Source: Pipra filicauda (Eukaryota; Chordata; Aves; Passeriformes; Pipridae). Taken from it: a stretch of 64,000 nt of DNA. A program made the translations under genes and the position numbers. This document shows positions 11,700-23,740 of this stretch, piece after piece (the first letter of the stretch is position 1; every line of letters starts with the position of its first letter). The stretch lies in assembly GCF_003945595.2 (NCBI RefSeq), contig NW_024104620.1, positions 3,963,927 to 4,027,926 of the forward strand, given 5' to 3'. Under the pieces are notes generated by a model. It did not search any database and was not told the origin of the DNA. It saw only the letters and a list, made by a program, of their open reading frames with translations.

Positions 11700-13885
11700 C
11701 AGGAGAGACCCCCATCCGAAGTCCTTGTATAGAGGAAAGTACTCGGACAAGTCAGCCCCACACACGCATGTGAAAAGTTACAACGGCCAAACGCAAGTTT
11801 TGTACAGAATTTACCACCTGTTCAACGACTGAACACGCACTGTACAGGTTTTCCCACAGATAATCCTACAGGTCTATGGATCTCCAGCTACATCAGCCTC
11901 AGATCTTTCTCCAAAAATGCACCCTCCCCAGCCTGACTTTTATTCGCAGATTCAGAGTTTGGAGAGCGCCTGGAGCAGGAGAAATTAATTCCCTGCAGCT
12001 GGTCTGCCTTGCTGCACCTTGCAAATCCCAGTGCTCAGGGCAGGCGACCACGGTGCTTCCTCCAGGCATAAAAAGCCAGGAATTAGTTCTTTTCCTGCTG
12101 TTCTCCCAATACACCAATGCCATACATAAGACTGCTGGGAGGTCTTCTCTGTGGGGACCACACCCTCGGGAGGACAGTCCATGGTGCCATAACCCCCCCC
12201 AGCTGCACAGCAGCACTGAGAGCAGAGACCTTCAGGGGGGCCTGCAGTGCGCTCGGGGGGACTCTGCCCAGCCTCAAACCACTCACAGGACAAACTGACG
12301 TGACCCTTGGAGCACCAGGGCCTCGAGTCACGCTCAGGGATGTGATGATCGTGTCTCCAGTCCTTCAAGTACTGCACAAGGAAACACCCTCCTCACTGTC
12401 TGTCCTCTGCCTACAATTTGCTCTCTTGCCATTTACATGGGCGTCAGTTCCAAGTACCAGGACAGAGCTACAGCTGGTGAATGAACCCAGACACTCCTTC
12501 AAGCTTTCCCTGAGTGTCTGTCACCAGAAGCAGGGGATTAGACAGGGTAGTGGTGGAAAGTCTTTCACATGAGTGAAATTGGGTCTGGGCCACAGAGGAA
12601 GATAGCATTGGAATGGCCTATGCTCCAGAAAAGCAGCACCCTGTCTGGCAACCTAAGCTAAGGAAAGAGCCAGGACAGGAAGAGCAGGTCAGGAAGGAGA
12701 TGCAGTGGCAGAGCAGCATGTCTGTGGGAGCTTAGGTGGTGCATGCCCACTTTTCTGGGATGCGTCAGGCCCACACAGAGGGCGATAAGCAGCAATGCCT
12801 GGGGCAGCACGAAGGGATCGGGATTTCTTTCTCAGGATTCTTGCCAGGCACAGGAATGGGCCCTGAACACTCAGTCCAGATATTTCAAATTCACTTTTGA
12901 ATTATCCAAGTGTTTCATAAGCCATGGACGAGAAGGAGAGAAGAAAGGCAAGACCGAACACTGCAGAGGACGTTTTACAAAGGCCTCGTGTCTCCATATC
13001 TTGAGATCCAAGGGCTACAAATCCCCAAGATGTTGGCAAAAAGTGGCCTATAGTAACAAAAAAAGCCATTGGCCTGGAAGCTTTTCTGCAGCCCTATCCT
13101 TGCCCCTGCAGACCACACAGCTGACCATGCAGACCCTCAGCAAGGCACCCTCCCATCCACAGCCAGGGCACCCAGGGTGCAGGGCGAGGCAGGAGGTGGT
13201 TCCCAGGCAGCTGCCCTCGCTCGCTGCAGGCACGGCCCCACAGCCTGTGCCATCAAAGGCAGCCCCACCTCGGGGCTAAGCTTCAGAGGGCCTCATCAGG
13301 GCCCACATCTCCAAGAGTAATGACTGCCTACACTAGGACTTCTCCTTTATCCCAAGATGATCCCAGTGCATATTTCACATCCACATGCTGCTGAGCTCCA
13401 TTCCTGCCTACATCTATGAGCTCATGCCTTTCTCACCCGTCTCTGCTCCCTGCACCCCACCCAAGCCAATTTTTCTCTTTTTTCTTCTTCTGCCACACCT
13501 ACAATATACTTGTCGCTCTACCAAGGGTGGCACTGCAAGCCAGAGTCCCCAAGCATCTATGCCATTTCCTAATTGTTCCTGGAACTCCACCTCTCCCAGG
13601 AGGCCTGTGTACATGCCATTCTAATAGCAAACTTTCCCACAATTAGTGGAGGTGTCGGCATCAGGAGCACAGAACAAACCACAAAGTGTGGACAAGCCAT
13701 CCCTGGAGACGGGAGTAGTGCAGCTGAGCCACTGTGGGATCAGGCAAGGTCTTCACATCCCTCTCCTTACCCTCCTTTTTGTGATTTTAGAAGGAAACTG
13801 ATTGTGCCCTGCCTATCCTTCTCATACCTCACACCAAAGAAAAGTGCTTCTTCTGGAGTGAGAGCCTACACTTGGTAGAGTTTTC
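11700..13885. other. Intergenic, no gene recognised
   Basis: Moderate GC, few CpG. Overlapping frames at 11,876-12,572 and 12,743-13,320 on both strands have no family resemblance and contradict one another, so they are treated as chance. Confidence 0.55.
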
Positions 13886-13889
13886 CACA

Positions 13890-14035
13890 CACTTTACAAT
13901 GAGGGAATGACACTGCAGGATGAACCGGGAATGTCCCACATGTTATACAATTCCAAATATGTAGAGGAGAACATGGAGACAGAGAAATTTGCCCACTAAG
14001 CACTCGTGTCAGAGCTGAAAAGCACCCTGTGCTCT
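13890..14035 (-). repeat. MIR-type SINE, reverse orientation
   Basis: ACATGGAGACAGAGAAATTT, GCCCACTAAGCACTCGTGTC and AGAGCTGAAA follow the order of an inverted MIR core (GAAACTGAGGCACAGAGA...TGCCCAAG...GGCAGAGCTG). Confidence 0.6.
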
Positions 14036-16131
14036 TGAGGCAGGCACACGGAGCATCAGGCTGGTTGGTTTTGAGTCTAGAGCTGATCTGAGAGAACCAA
14101 GCATGCAGAAAGCATTACAAACCCCTCAACATCATTTCAGACAATTAACGTGTTTGCCTTCTCCTCCTCCAGCATCACTGCCCATCTCTGGGGTCCCTCC
14201 CAGGCACTGAGACATCTCCCCTTGGTGTGCACAGGGAGAGCCACAGGTCTGTGGTGTCCCAGTGCTTCAGTGCTGAGGCTGCAGCAGAGCAAGGCAGAGT
14301 GATGCATGGGGACAGTGCTCGGTGCATTAATAAATAATCACCTCTCCCGTGCTCTGCAGGAGAGTGTGACTTCACAGTGATGTGTGTGAATGTCACACCG
14401 GCCCTAGGAGAGCTGCTGCTCTGACTGCCAGCTTGGTTCCCAAGGGCCCTGCTTATCCTTTGCCTTCCCTCCTGAGCCAGGGCTCAGGGTAAGAGGCTGT
14501 ACCAGTTGTTGTACACAGACACAGTAGTACTTCACCAGCTAAGTCCATGCAGTTGATGATTCTCTGCCATCACACTGCGAAGGATTCTCCACATACACCT
14601 CTAGACTACAGAAAACCACATTCTTCCCTTCTGTCCCAGACCTAGTGACAGATGACGTCACTGAAGTCACCTGGCACTGCAGCCTCTTGTTTGACTAGAT
14701 CCCTGGAGTCCTGATGGCCCAGTCTCCTCTGAACCACTGCCCACACTAATGAAGCAGCATGGAAAAAAGACTGTACCACATTCTTCTGAGAAGCTTTTCA
14801 AGGACAGATGAGGCACAGAAACATTGCCCCCAAATTGGGAATGCCTAAATTACAGCATATGCTGGAGGGCCCTGCAGACTGGTGGGTCAGTGAGTGAGAG
14901 AGGACGAGTCCCAGTTTGGGTTAGCCCCCAAGACTCAAAGCAGTGACAGATGCACATGAAGCCTGGGACACCTGGCTGGGTCTGACCCCTGTGAACCTCA
15001 CAGCAGTTTATCTCATGCTGTGCCAGACCTTTGCTTAATGTGGTCATTCTTCTCAGCTGAGCCCACACTGACACTGCTGCACTGCCTCCCTTCCTGAGCC
15101 TGTGCTGAGACATCACCTCCTGCTCTGTGTGCCACAGACTGAGGGTCCCTCTGAGGCAAAACCCTCCAAGTGCCCTGGAGACACCAAGCTGGACACTCTG
15201 TGGTCACATCAGGAAATGCTGTGAGTCTCCTTTATTGCTTTCTATGGATGTGACTAAACATTTCCAGGCATTTGCCCTGCACTGGCCTTGCTGTTACCTT
15301 TCAGCTCCAAGCACTGGTTCTCCTTCACTCCCCTCCACTGACTCATTCAGCCTCTTGGCTGGGCAAAGAGAAGGCAGGCAGAAAAGCTGTGCTTAATTTC
15401 CTGTGTAAGTATTGTAGCAGGACAGGGAAAGGGCTAATGTGTGAGTGTGAGAGGTACTGTAAGATAGAAAAGGCCTTGCCCCCATTCACTATTGCCCCCC
15501 ATTCTTTCTGTGAAGGGGTATTTGGGGAGTGAGAGTTCCCCTGTATCCTCTATGGGCATCACATGCCTGGCTCACCTCATTTACTCAGCTAGAGCATGTT
15601 TTATTAATCTGGAGTCTCAACAAGGTTCTTTACTTCTATTAATTTATTAATATTGCTAATTAAATATCATATTCGCAAATGTAAATTTCCTAATAGTGTC
15701 CCTTCCATTTTCAAATTTAGAAAAAAAGAAAAAGCAGCAGCAGCTTGTTATGTTAGTCAATTGAAAGCAATTCAGGCTAATCAGGAGAGCGGGGCTGTCT
15801 CGTGTCTGCAGAGGGAGGGCCACTCTCAGTTTGCTTTGGGGCAAATATCCACCTTTACCACCAGCTTTAACAATTAGATTTCAGAGCAGGAACAAAATGG
15901 GGTGAGTGGAGTAAATGGAAGGGGGTGGGAGAAGGGGAAAGCAAAGAGTTTGGTGTATGTGGGAATAGGCACCAGGAAAATACCCCAGCAATTGGCACAG
16001 CAGGATTGATGAGGGTGGGGGGCACACACATAGACAGACCCCAGGGACAGCACTGGGTGTAAGGGAAGGAATAACTCAAGAGGCAGCCAGCAAGCCTGGG
16101 GAGTGGCTGGCCCTGTGTGCAAAGGGTTGAG

Positions 16132-16169
16132 GGAGGGGACTGGTCCCTCTGGAGGGGACTGGTCCCTCT
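16132..16169. repeat. Two tandem copies of a 19-bp self-complementary unit
   Basis: The unit GGAGGGGACTGGTCCCTCT occurs twice without a gap. Inside each unit AGGGGAC and GTCCCTC are nearly complementary arms around TG, so either copy can form a short hairpin. Confidence 0.85.
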
Positions 16170-16614
16170 GGAGAAATGCAGCTGATGGGGAGATTCAGCA
16201 TCTGAATTGTATTTCACATGTTCCCCCTGCTGACACTTTCAGCTGTGTATTTATATACATATTTGGGAAGATGGGATAATCTGTGTGTTGGGATGACTGG
16301 GCTGGTGTTGCATTAAGGAAAGTTTTAAAAATACATTATATCATTTTTATTATTAATGGTAATGATAGGGCCCTGCTCGTCATCTTTCCTTTTGTTATGA
16401 GTGCTGTAATCTGAGGATGCTGTGGCAATGTGAAAGGGATAATGCAGTGGTACTGCTCCATTTGGTTCTGTTTTAAAATTCCATCCTTCTTGATAATTAT
16501 TATCAGAACCCAGAAAAATTACATTTACTTGCCTTTTTCAAAGGGTTTATCAAAAGCGTAGAAACTTTTTTTTACGTCCATTATGCAAAACAGACCCCAA
16601 TAAAAACCCCCTTA

Positions 16615-16800
16615 TATTCATTGTATGGATGGAGAAACAGAGGCACAGAAGACAAAATAAAAATCCAAAGGTTATTCTTGAATGTCTCTTCAGATTCCAG
16701 CCCTTTCCCGAGGTTAAATCCTAAGCTATTTGCAGGAAGGCACAAACCAATACATTATGAGACATTTGGGTGCAGAACACGGGCCACCTGGTATTTCACA
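16615..16800 (-). repeat. Possible MIR-type fragment, reverse orientation
   Basis: TGGATGGAGAAACAGAGGCA followed by CAGAAGACAAAATAAAAATC resembles the inverted MIR core. The remainder is too diverged to align by eye, so only the left part is supported. Confidence 0.45.
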
Positions 16801-17399
16801 TCTTGCTTTAAATGCTGAAGACTATCCTAGTCCAAAGTATGAGAGTAGGGGGCACACACTGAACCAAGAGAAAATACAGCTCACTGTCTCCAGGCAGGTA
16901 ATTTCTTTCTTTACACAATAAAGAATTCCCAAATGTTAATCCACTGATGGCTCCAAGATCCATAAATGAAGAACAGCACAGACCAAGTCAAAAGCAGCTC
17001 CTCTCCAGCCGAGAGCTGGAGGGTGGCAGAGCCCCATTCCCCCAAATGCAGTCAGACCTGTACCCTCTGGCACAAACAGGGAAACAAGGAGCCCCTCTGG
17101 ACACCTGCAGTGCATCCCAGCAGCTGCCCAGCTCGTGCTGCTGCGTGGCATGTCCACACACCAGGGCTGCTGAAGGGTCAGTGCTTTGCAACCTGGTCAG
17201 AGGGGGCTGTTTTACCAGAGGGATGTGTCAGGTGCAGGGCTGTGACTAAAGGGGCAGAGAAGGAGGGAGCAAACAGCCGCAACAAAGCCCCTTTTCAGTC
17301 TCCCACAGTGAACAGAGAAAGCCCTGGCTGAACTGGAAGGAACTGGTTCTTGTCACCTCACACACACTGGTCTCCAGCTGTTAATGATCTCTGTTGATG

Positions 17400-17990
17400 T
17401 GAACATCATTTCCTCTGCATCCTGGCGTGTGTAATTGAGTGGGTCTGCGATGGGGAGGCAGCACTGCAGCTTCCCAGTCAGCACTTACTGACAGCCTAAT
17501 CTCAGCTCAAGAAATGTTGCCGAGGTATTGGCTTCTGATGCCATGTTATCTCCCCAGTTTGAGAAAGTATAGAGCTCACCTCCTCGTGCAGATATAATAG
17601 GAGAGGACATCACCTTAATTCCACCTCCATTAGACCTCAGAGAGTCGACTGTGACCCCACTGACCTCATCAATATTCAAAAGCTTAACAAAAAAAGGCTA
17701 TAACTGGGGAAGTCAGAAATAATGTAATGCAGTATTGATTATTTTATGGTACGATTAGGTGTAATTACATCTCTCAAATTTTATTTTAATGTTACTTTCT
17801 ACTACTTTTAGCCTTTTAAAATTATCCAAAACATCTCTGTTTAATGGAACGAACATGCCTTCAATTTAAATGTGAAACACTCTTTTTCTGCTAAAGTGTG
17901 ACCTCAATATATTTGAAAACATAAATTACTGCTATGTATAAACCATAAAAAATGAATGATGAATTTAATTCTGGTGAAGCGTGAGGGACT
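17400..17990. other. Candidate conserved non-coding block
   Basis: AT-rich, CpG-poor unique sequence with no repeat signature and homeodomain-type words (TAATTACATC-like, GGTGTAATTACATC at 17,758). No coding potential stands out apart from a short minus-strand frame (17,485-17,679) of unknown meaning. Conservation is inferred from appearance only. Confidence 0.3.
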
Positions 17991-20320
17991 GGGAATGCAA
18001 TGGGGAAATACTGTTTATCCAGAGGAGAGCGGACAGCCCAGGTGGAGAGAAGGAGGCAAAATATGACCTTCTCTTACACTGAATGGGACATGTCATGTGA
18101 AGGACTTGACTTTGGACTTACAGACTAAGGGCAAAAATCATTTATTCCCTGGATCAAGTCCTCAGCTGGCCTTGATCAGCATAGCTTCCCTGCAATCAAA
18201 GGTGTGATACTGATTTACACCGGTGGAGATTTTAGTCCACTGCATTTGCTCGGTGTTTGATCCCCTCCAGCTCTGTCAGATGAGCAGAGATGGATGTTCC
18301 AGCCAGAGACCCACAGGGTAACCTCCTAACTCTTCACTTCATCTTTCAGACCTCTTTGCACTGCCAGGCTGGTGTAAAAGGACCTTTGCATAAACGAGAA
18401 CAGGGCCCTAAGAACCCGACAGAGCCCTCCCGTCTCTCATTTGCCAGTATCACCTCACCCATTATTAGAACTAATTACATTCATTACTGGGATCTTGGAG
18501 CCTTAGTCTCGAACCAGGGCTCCATTACTGCAGAGATGAGACAGCTGAGTGTCCCTGTTCAACCCTGCTCAGAGCCTTCTCTCACACACCAGTGCTTGGG
18601 TCCCTGGGCGTTATCACAAGAGATATATTAATAAATAATGAAAGGCCAGAACTGCTTCCTCGGTGGCCACAAACACAGATGATTTTTTCCTCTGGGACTC
18701 CTGTTTTGGATGGAAACTATGCCTGGACTTCACCAGTGCTATCAAGTCCTCTCAACACTTACTGTGCAAGTATAAGTTCAAACTTCATATGGATAGCATT
18801 CCTGATTTCCAACACCAAACGTTTCCTTATTTTACCTCTTATCATGCAGGTAGGGAAGAAAGTGTGCTGTCACCTGTAAGTGTGTATAACAGTTCGAGTT
18901 TATGTTTGAGGAAAGGAGAGCAGGGTGGCTGGAAGGGTCACTGATAATGGTCTTAGAGCTCCTTTGGGCGAGTGTGAGTGACAGACTGTTAAATTAAAGT
19001 AATTTTCATATTAGTTCCTTCCCCACCTCCTGCCTCTCATCCACTGAAATCATTTAAGTCTAAGCTTTCTGTATCACTGGGGGTTATAAAGAAGGTGCGT
19101 AGGAAGAGAAATTAGAAAGACAGACAGACAATTGAAATGTAACAGCTGGAGAATCTCAGCTTCCCTGCTAATGTATTCCATACATTATTTGCAAATGGAA
19201 AAGTCTCTACACAATCAGGTATCAAATACCTGGGGGGAGTTATCCTGCACTGCATCTCTCAGCTATAGGCTCTGAAGGACGCTGCACGCCGGGGGCTGTC
19301 CCTGCCTGTGTCAGAGCTGGCCGAGGGGAGGATGCAGTTAGCAAGTCCTGCTGGCTGGGCATTCATTGATCCCGGGGGTCAGTGACCAGCAGCTCCTAAC
19401 AAGCTCCAGGCTGCAGCTGCACTCTTAGATACATCTTGCCTGAGCAAGGGCTATCTCGGAATTCTGTAAAACCATATAACCACCTGGGAAGAGTTCCTTT
19501 GGAGGAGAATTAGAAAGGGAACAGGTCTTACCACAGGATAAAATCCAGCTCTGTTCTTTTAACCTGCAAAGATAACTTAAGGCAAAAGCCTGTAAACTAC
19601 TTCAATTGTTAAGACAATGTGAGAAACAAATTTATTCACCTGAAACAATATCATCTGGGGAAGCTCTGTATTGCTGAATGGTTTATTCAGTAAACTTCAA
19701 AGAAAGCATTAATAAGACCTTAAGTACATTATTCATCTGTGTAAGCATTTCATAATCTGCTTCATAGTTCTTTCTGTTGATAAAGAAAGAACCGAGGTAG
19801 TTCTAGGCTGAGGAGAGCACCAGTAAGATTTTCCATCCTGAAAAGTGCCTGAGCACTGCCTGTCCTTTTGACAGTCTAGAATGTGCCCTGCTCTGCTCAG
19901 CCTGTGCTATTGTACTTCACCTCAAAGGAGCAACTTTAGCAGCGGGTACAAAAGACTAAGGTCAGCCTCAGCAGCAGCAAAGGGTTGGTTCAAATATATT
20001 AAAAAAATCATTTGTAGGAAAAATCAAAGGAGATTGAAGTCAGCAAAAAGCTGACAGCAACTAAGGATCCATCTGGTCGGCTGTTCTGAAGGTAAATTTC
20101 TTAGGTGGGTTTTCCCTGGCACAATTGGATCAGCTCCAGTCAAATTGTGCAAGTTTACTAAGACAAAAGTGGTAATTTTACTGATGTGAAGCAAAGGAGC
20201 TACATAGTCTGATTGTCAGTCTGGCCAATTTGTGAACTGAAGCTTCTTGAAACTCATGTGCCCCATCTTAGCACCTCTTCAAACTGAGAATACAACTGCT
20301 GTGTAAGGTGGTAATTGCAG
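17991..20320. other. Intergenic, no gene recognised
   Basis: Unique, mostly CpG-poor sequence. Frames at 18,290-18,944 on the plus strand show no resemblance to known proteins. Confidence 0.55.
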
Positions 20321-20323
20321 GAA

Positions 20324-20608
20324 TCAAGTGCAGGAGTAGCTTTGTAAGGCTGGTCTTTGTTCTAGACCTACTGATACATGAAGGACCTGACTGTTTAATC
20401 CACAACTTTTCAAAACACCTGCCAGCAGTTCAGTGAATTCAGCAGCCAAACATCCCAGGATGCTCATCAGCTGGACTTGCTGATTTGTTGCTATCCATTC
20501 TTTCAAGTGTTCCCTTATCTGCTTTACATCAACAGCCAGGGTGCCAAGATGCTCATTACTTCCTAATGGTCCATATTCCATTTCTATATTTTTCTTCTTA
20601 AAGACCAA
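20324..20608 (-). other. Unassigned coding-like open frame or possible exon
   Basis: On the minus strand a pyrimidine-rich tract ending GGTCTTTAAG (about 20,598) precedes an open frame with protein-like composition. Its central part (residues about 19-66) is helix-friendly and regularly spaced, e.g. VDVKQIREHLKEWIATNQQV then LMSILGCLAAEFTELLAGVL. Possible donors are CAG|GTGTTT about 180 nt after the acceptor, or CAG|GTCCTT slightly later. The frame stops at 20,324. I do not recognise the family. It could be one exon of an unannotated gene, a relic of a lost gene or chance. Nearby minus-strand frames (20,974-21,486; 17,485-17,679) add no clear support. Confidence 0.2.
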
Positions 20609-20639
20609 TTAAAAAAAAAGTTAAGTAGCTCAGCCATTT

Positions 20640-22399
20640 TAGAATCACCATTGATTCCAGCTCTCTCCTAATTTATTAATGGGCTTACCTTCTCTCTCGT
20701 ATTTCTTTCCCCCGATATACTTGGAAGAGCTCTCATTATTTATTGTGGCCCTTTGGGCCAACATTAACTCATTCTGCTTCCTACCTACACTGAAAGCTGG
20801 AAAGGTTTCTCCATTTGCCTGCTGGCTTCCTCCCCGTTGCTGGATGAGTTCAGGCATCTAAAGGTTTTCAAATTTGAAACCCGAGGAAGTTCAGTATCAT
20901 TGCTATTCAAGTCACATCAACTCCAACAAGCTTTGGAGATTAGAAATTGCAAAAGTGAGCATGTTCTAGTATCTCAAGAGCACAGAATTATACAGAGTTC
21001 CAGGAGCAGTCTATCTAATCCAGATTCTGTTGCTGTTACTTGAGAAACAAGTGCTTTGGAGAAAAAGCACAAGAAATCTGACAAAATTGGAGTAAAAATA
21101 ATTAGAGTCCACGGAAGGCTCCATCGGCTCCAACCAGAACAAATCAAATACACAGGTTCAGCATTACAAAGTGTTCCAAGGGAGTCAGGCACATCATTTC
21201 CTTGTTTTTTCTCTGTGTTCTGGGGGAATCTCAACCTGTGAGGGAAATCGTGTTGGCTGCCAGGATTTACAGGATTTTCTCTCTTTTCAGATGAGAAAAT
21301 TATTCGTAAGACTGAAGTAGGGAAATCCACTCCTCCCTGGCCACAATCAAGTTTCCCATCAATTAGGCAAATTGACATGATGTTTAACATTTTCTCATTT
21401 ATGTTTCCAAAAGTACTATAAAAACAATCCTTCAAACTGATATCCAAACTAACCTTGCCCTGTAAAGCAACCTCAGGAAAAGGCAAAATTGCTAACCAGG
21501 AGTCCTACCAGCAGTAGAAAGTCAGCCAAATACAAAAGAAGTTTGTAAGAATAAGGAGGGACTGTCTTCAAAGAAAGCATTTCACACAGACATGCACTGA
21601 GAGAACTCACAGGTCAGATGTCAGATTAACATTCACAAGCCCATTCTAGAGAAAAGTTATTTCTACAAAGGTTTCAGGTGTCTGTGTTGTAAAGGAAATG
21701 AAGAAGAGAAGGACACCTATGGAGGCACAAATGGAAGGTACAGGTGTGCACGTGTGCACACCTGTGTGCAGCAGAAGGTTCCTCCTGTGGAGCTTGTGCT
21801 TACACACAAACAGATCCTCTGCCTTTCCCACTGCTCCTCCTGCCCCCTGGGTGTGCAGCAGTGACAGAAAAGGCTCTCAGATGCACTCTGCCACCCCACA
21901 ACCAGTCATGCTGGGCTATGTACAGGCTCTGCTCTCATCCTGACTCAGGTTTAGAGCAAGATGACTAAATACTAGTTTGCAATTGTGTTTACTCCCAGAT
22001 TCATCCATCATTTTTCACGTTTCATCAGCAGAAGCAGGAGTGTAATCCAGTGAGCAGCAACATTAATCCCAAGGGAATGCCAATCCCTGGGGATAGCCAA
22101 GGCCCTGCTTCCTGTTTAACGAATATGCAGTGACTGGTTAGGCAAATTGTGTGTCTGCATTTCCTATGAATATCCCTGACCATCTATTCCCAGCTCTGTT
22201 TTCTATTTAAAGTTGGCATGATGGATGCTCAGAGAGATCCTGGATGCTCATCCCTAACAGAGAGTACAAGTATCAATTCTCCTGAGATAATTCAATTTAT
22301 CCATTATCATCCTCTGCAGCAGAGTAGCACCTAGATGCCATACAATGCCGAATGGACACAGGCTGAGAGGCAGCTCCCATCCAGAAAAAGGGAAGTCTG
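20640..22399. other. Intergenic, with one strong inverted repeat
   Basis: A minus-strand frame of 170 codons (20,974-21,486) has no recognised family. The E-box-containing inverted repeat at 21,741-21,764 is the clearest structure. Confidence 0.5.
21741..21764. promoter_or_regulatory. Inverted repeat of E-boxes
   Basis: Arms CAGGTGTGCA and TGCACACCTG are perfect reverse complements around CGTG. The 24 bp contain CAGGTG, CACGTG and CACCTG in a row: two ZEB/SNAI-type half sites flanking a MYC/USF-type box. Confidence 0.5.
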
Positions 22400-22560
22400 A
22401 ACAAATAAACATGCAGGGAGGGAAAACAAGCTCAGGAATGGAAAGCTTCCCTCTCCTCGACCAGGCTCACACAGCATGCCAGTGGCAGAGCTAGGAAGAC
22501 AGAATTCCTGGTCCCCAGTCCAAATCAACAAGCTAAGAGCTTGAGCAGCACTCTTTGGGT
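22400..22560 (-). repeat. MIR-type SINE, reverse orientation
   Basis: GGCTCACACAGCATGCCAGT, GGCAGAGCTAGGAAGACAGA and ATTCCTGGTCCCCAGTCCA match the inverted MIR head/core (CACACAGCAAGTCAGTGGCAGAGCTGGGAATAGAA...CCCAGTCC). Confidence 0.7.
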
Positions 22561-23039
22561 ATGCACTCAAAACTCGTTACCAAACAGGACAGATCACCAG
22601 CTCTCCTTCCCTGATCCTTCAGTTCTTTATTGTATCAGCACTGGATGGCACAGAAACTCCAGAGACAGCAGCTCAGGAATCTCTTGCCTATTGCCTACTT
22701 GCCGGTAAAAAAGCTTGTTTTGATATTTGCAGGAGTGAATTAATTTGGTATTCCTGATAAGATCTCAGACACACCCCAATGACACTTACACCCACAGCCA
22801 CAGAGCCTGATAACATCATCAGCTGACTTCTCAGCTCAGCAGCAGTCTTTTTCACCCGTTTCTAGGATTATGAAATACATATTTTGTGTGGCTGGCTAAT
22901 GCCAAAGTTACAAAATCCATGTAATTAAGATTAATTTAAGAGCTGGATTGGATCAACTTGTGGCATCCACCCATTAATTAAAAGAAACACTTTGAATTTC
23001 AAGCGGCTGCCTTAATATTTCACTCTGTGCTGGCACTCT

Positions 23040-23350
23040 TAACCTCAAATTGGCAGGCGAGCTGCGAGTGCCCAGGTGCGAGAGGCTGGGGGCCATTGGA
23101 TCGGGAACGCTGCCTGCGCCGGGAGACAGGTGCCCTCTTCTGGAAGGTGTGGACACGCTGCCTGCCTGCGCGGGCTGCGGCATTCCCTGCTCCCGGGAAT
23201 CCCTACACACGCTCCTGGCTGCAGGCACGCAGGAATGACACCGTGTCCGTCGGGCTGTGTAAATGTGTGTGTGTGACACGCGGCTCTGCAGTGACCCACA
23301 TACGCTGGGCACGGATCGGGACACGTTTGGTGCGTTACGGGGATGTTTAT
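23040..23350. promoter_or_regulatory. Small CpG-enriched patch
   Basis: About 300 bp where CpG is clearly more frequent than in surrounding DNA. It has an inverted CCAAT box (ATTGG at 23,095), the CTCF-like motif at 23,129 and a TG run at 23,264-23,275. Open frames on both strands overlap one another and resemble nothing I know. It is likely regulatory rather than coding. Confidence 0.35.
23129..23143 (-). promoter_or_regulatory. CTCF-like motif
   Basis: The minus strand reads CCAGAAGAGGGCACC, matching about 14 of 15 positions of CCASYAGRKGGCRSY. It is the best CTCF-like match noticed by eye in the window. It lies in a small CpG-enriched patch (23,040-23,350). Confidence 0.5.
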
Positions 23351-23599
23351 GAAAGTTTTGCTTTTTACTACATATGTACACGAGCTCTACAGACGAGTCT
23401 GTGAAACCCACATGGGCTGGATTTTATGAGCTACACGAAGACAACACTGAAATGGGTACGTGTTCAGAGTTGTAGGGAATGTATTGCAACCATGTGGAAA
23501 AAACAGTGACAAATCGTCTTCAAGAGTTCATATGGATGGCTTTGTATGTTCTTTAAGGGTCCTGCCTGCCCAGCTCATCTCATCTTCCCATAGAATCTG

Positions 23600-23740
23600 A
23601 CCATTGTTATTAACTATTTGCACTGTCCTAGCACCTAAAGTCTTAAACAATCTGACATTGCCTTTGTTGCATAAACACGGAAGGGAATCTACAAACTGCC
23701 CTGAAGAGTTTACACTTGATGGTACAGAGTGTTAAAACCA
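23600..23740 (-). repeat. Ancient amniote interspersed repeat, 3'-extension type
   Basis: ATTGTTATTAACTATTTGCA, CTGTCCTAGCACCTAAAGTC and CCCTGAAGAGTTTACACTTG match the common amniote tail unit with its AGCACCTA and AAGAGCTTACA words. Diverged, but the order is kept. Confidence 0.55.

Larger units (their letters stand above)
14036..17399. other. Intergenic, no gene recognised
   Basis: Unique sequence apart from the 19-bp tandem unit (16,132) and a possible MIR fragment (16,615). AT-rich between 15,590 and 15,740 and around 16,320-16,620. Confidence 0.55.

Noticed and set aside
10779..11773. Open frames of about 199-328 codons on both strands rich in Ala/Arg/Leu/Gly/Ser or Ala/Glu/Pro/Ser/Arg
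   Set aside because: They are translations of a stop-free pentamer array in every frame; the flanks carry no conserved domain.
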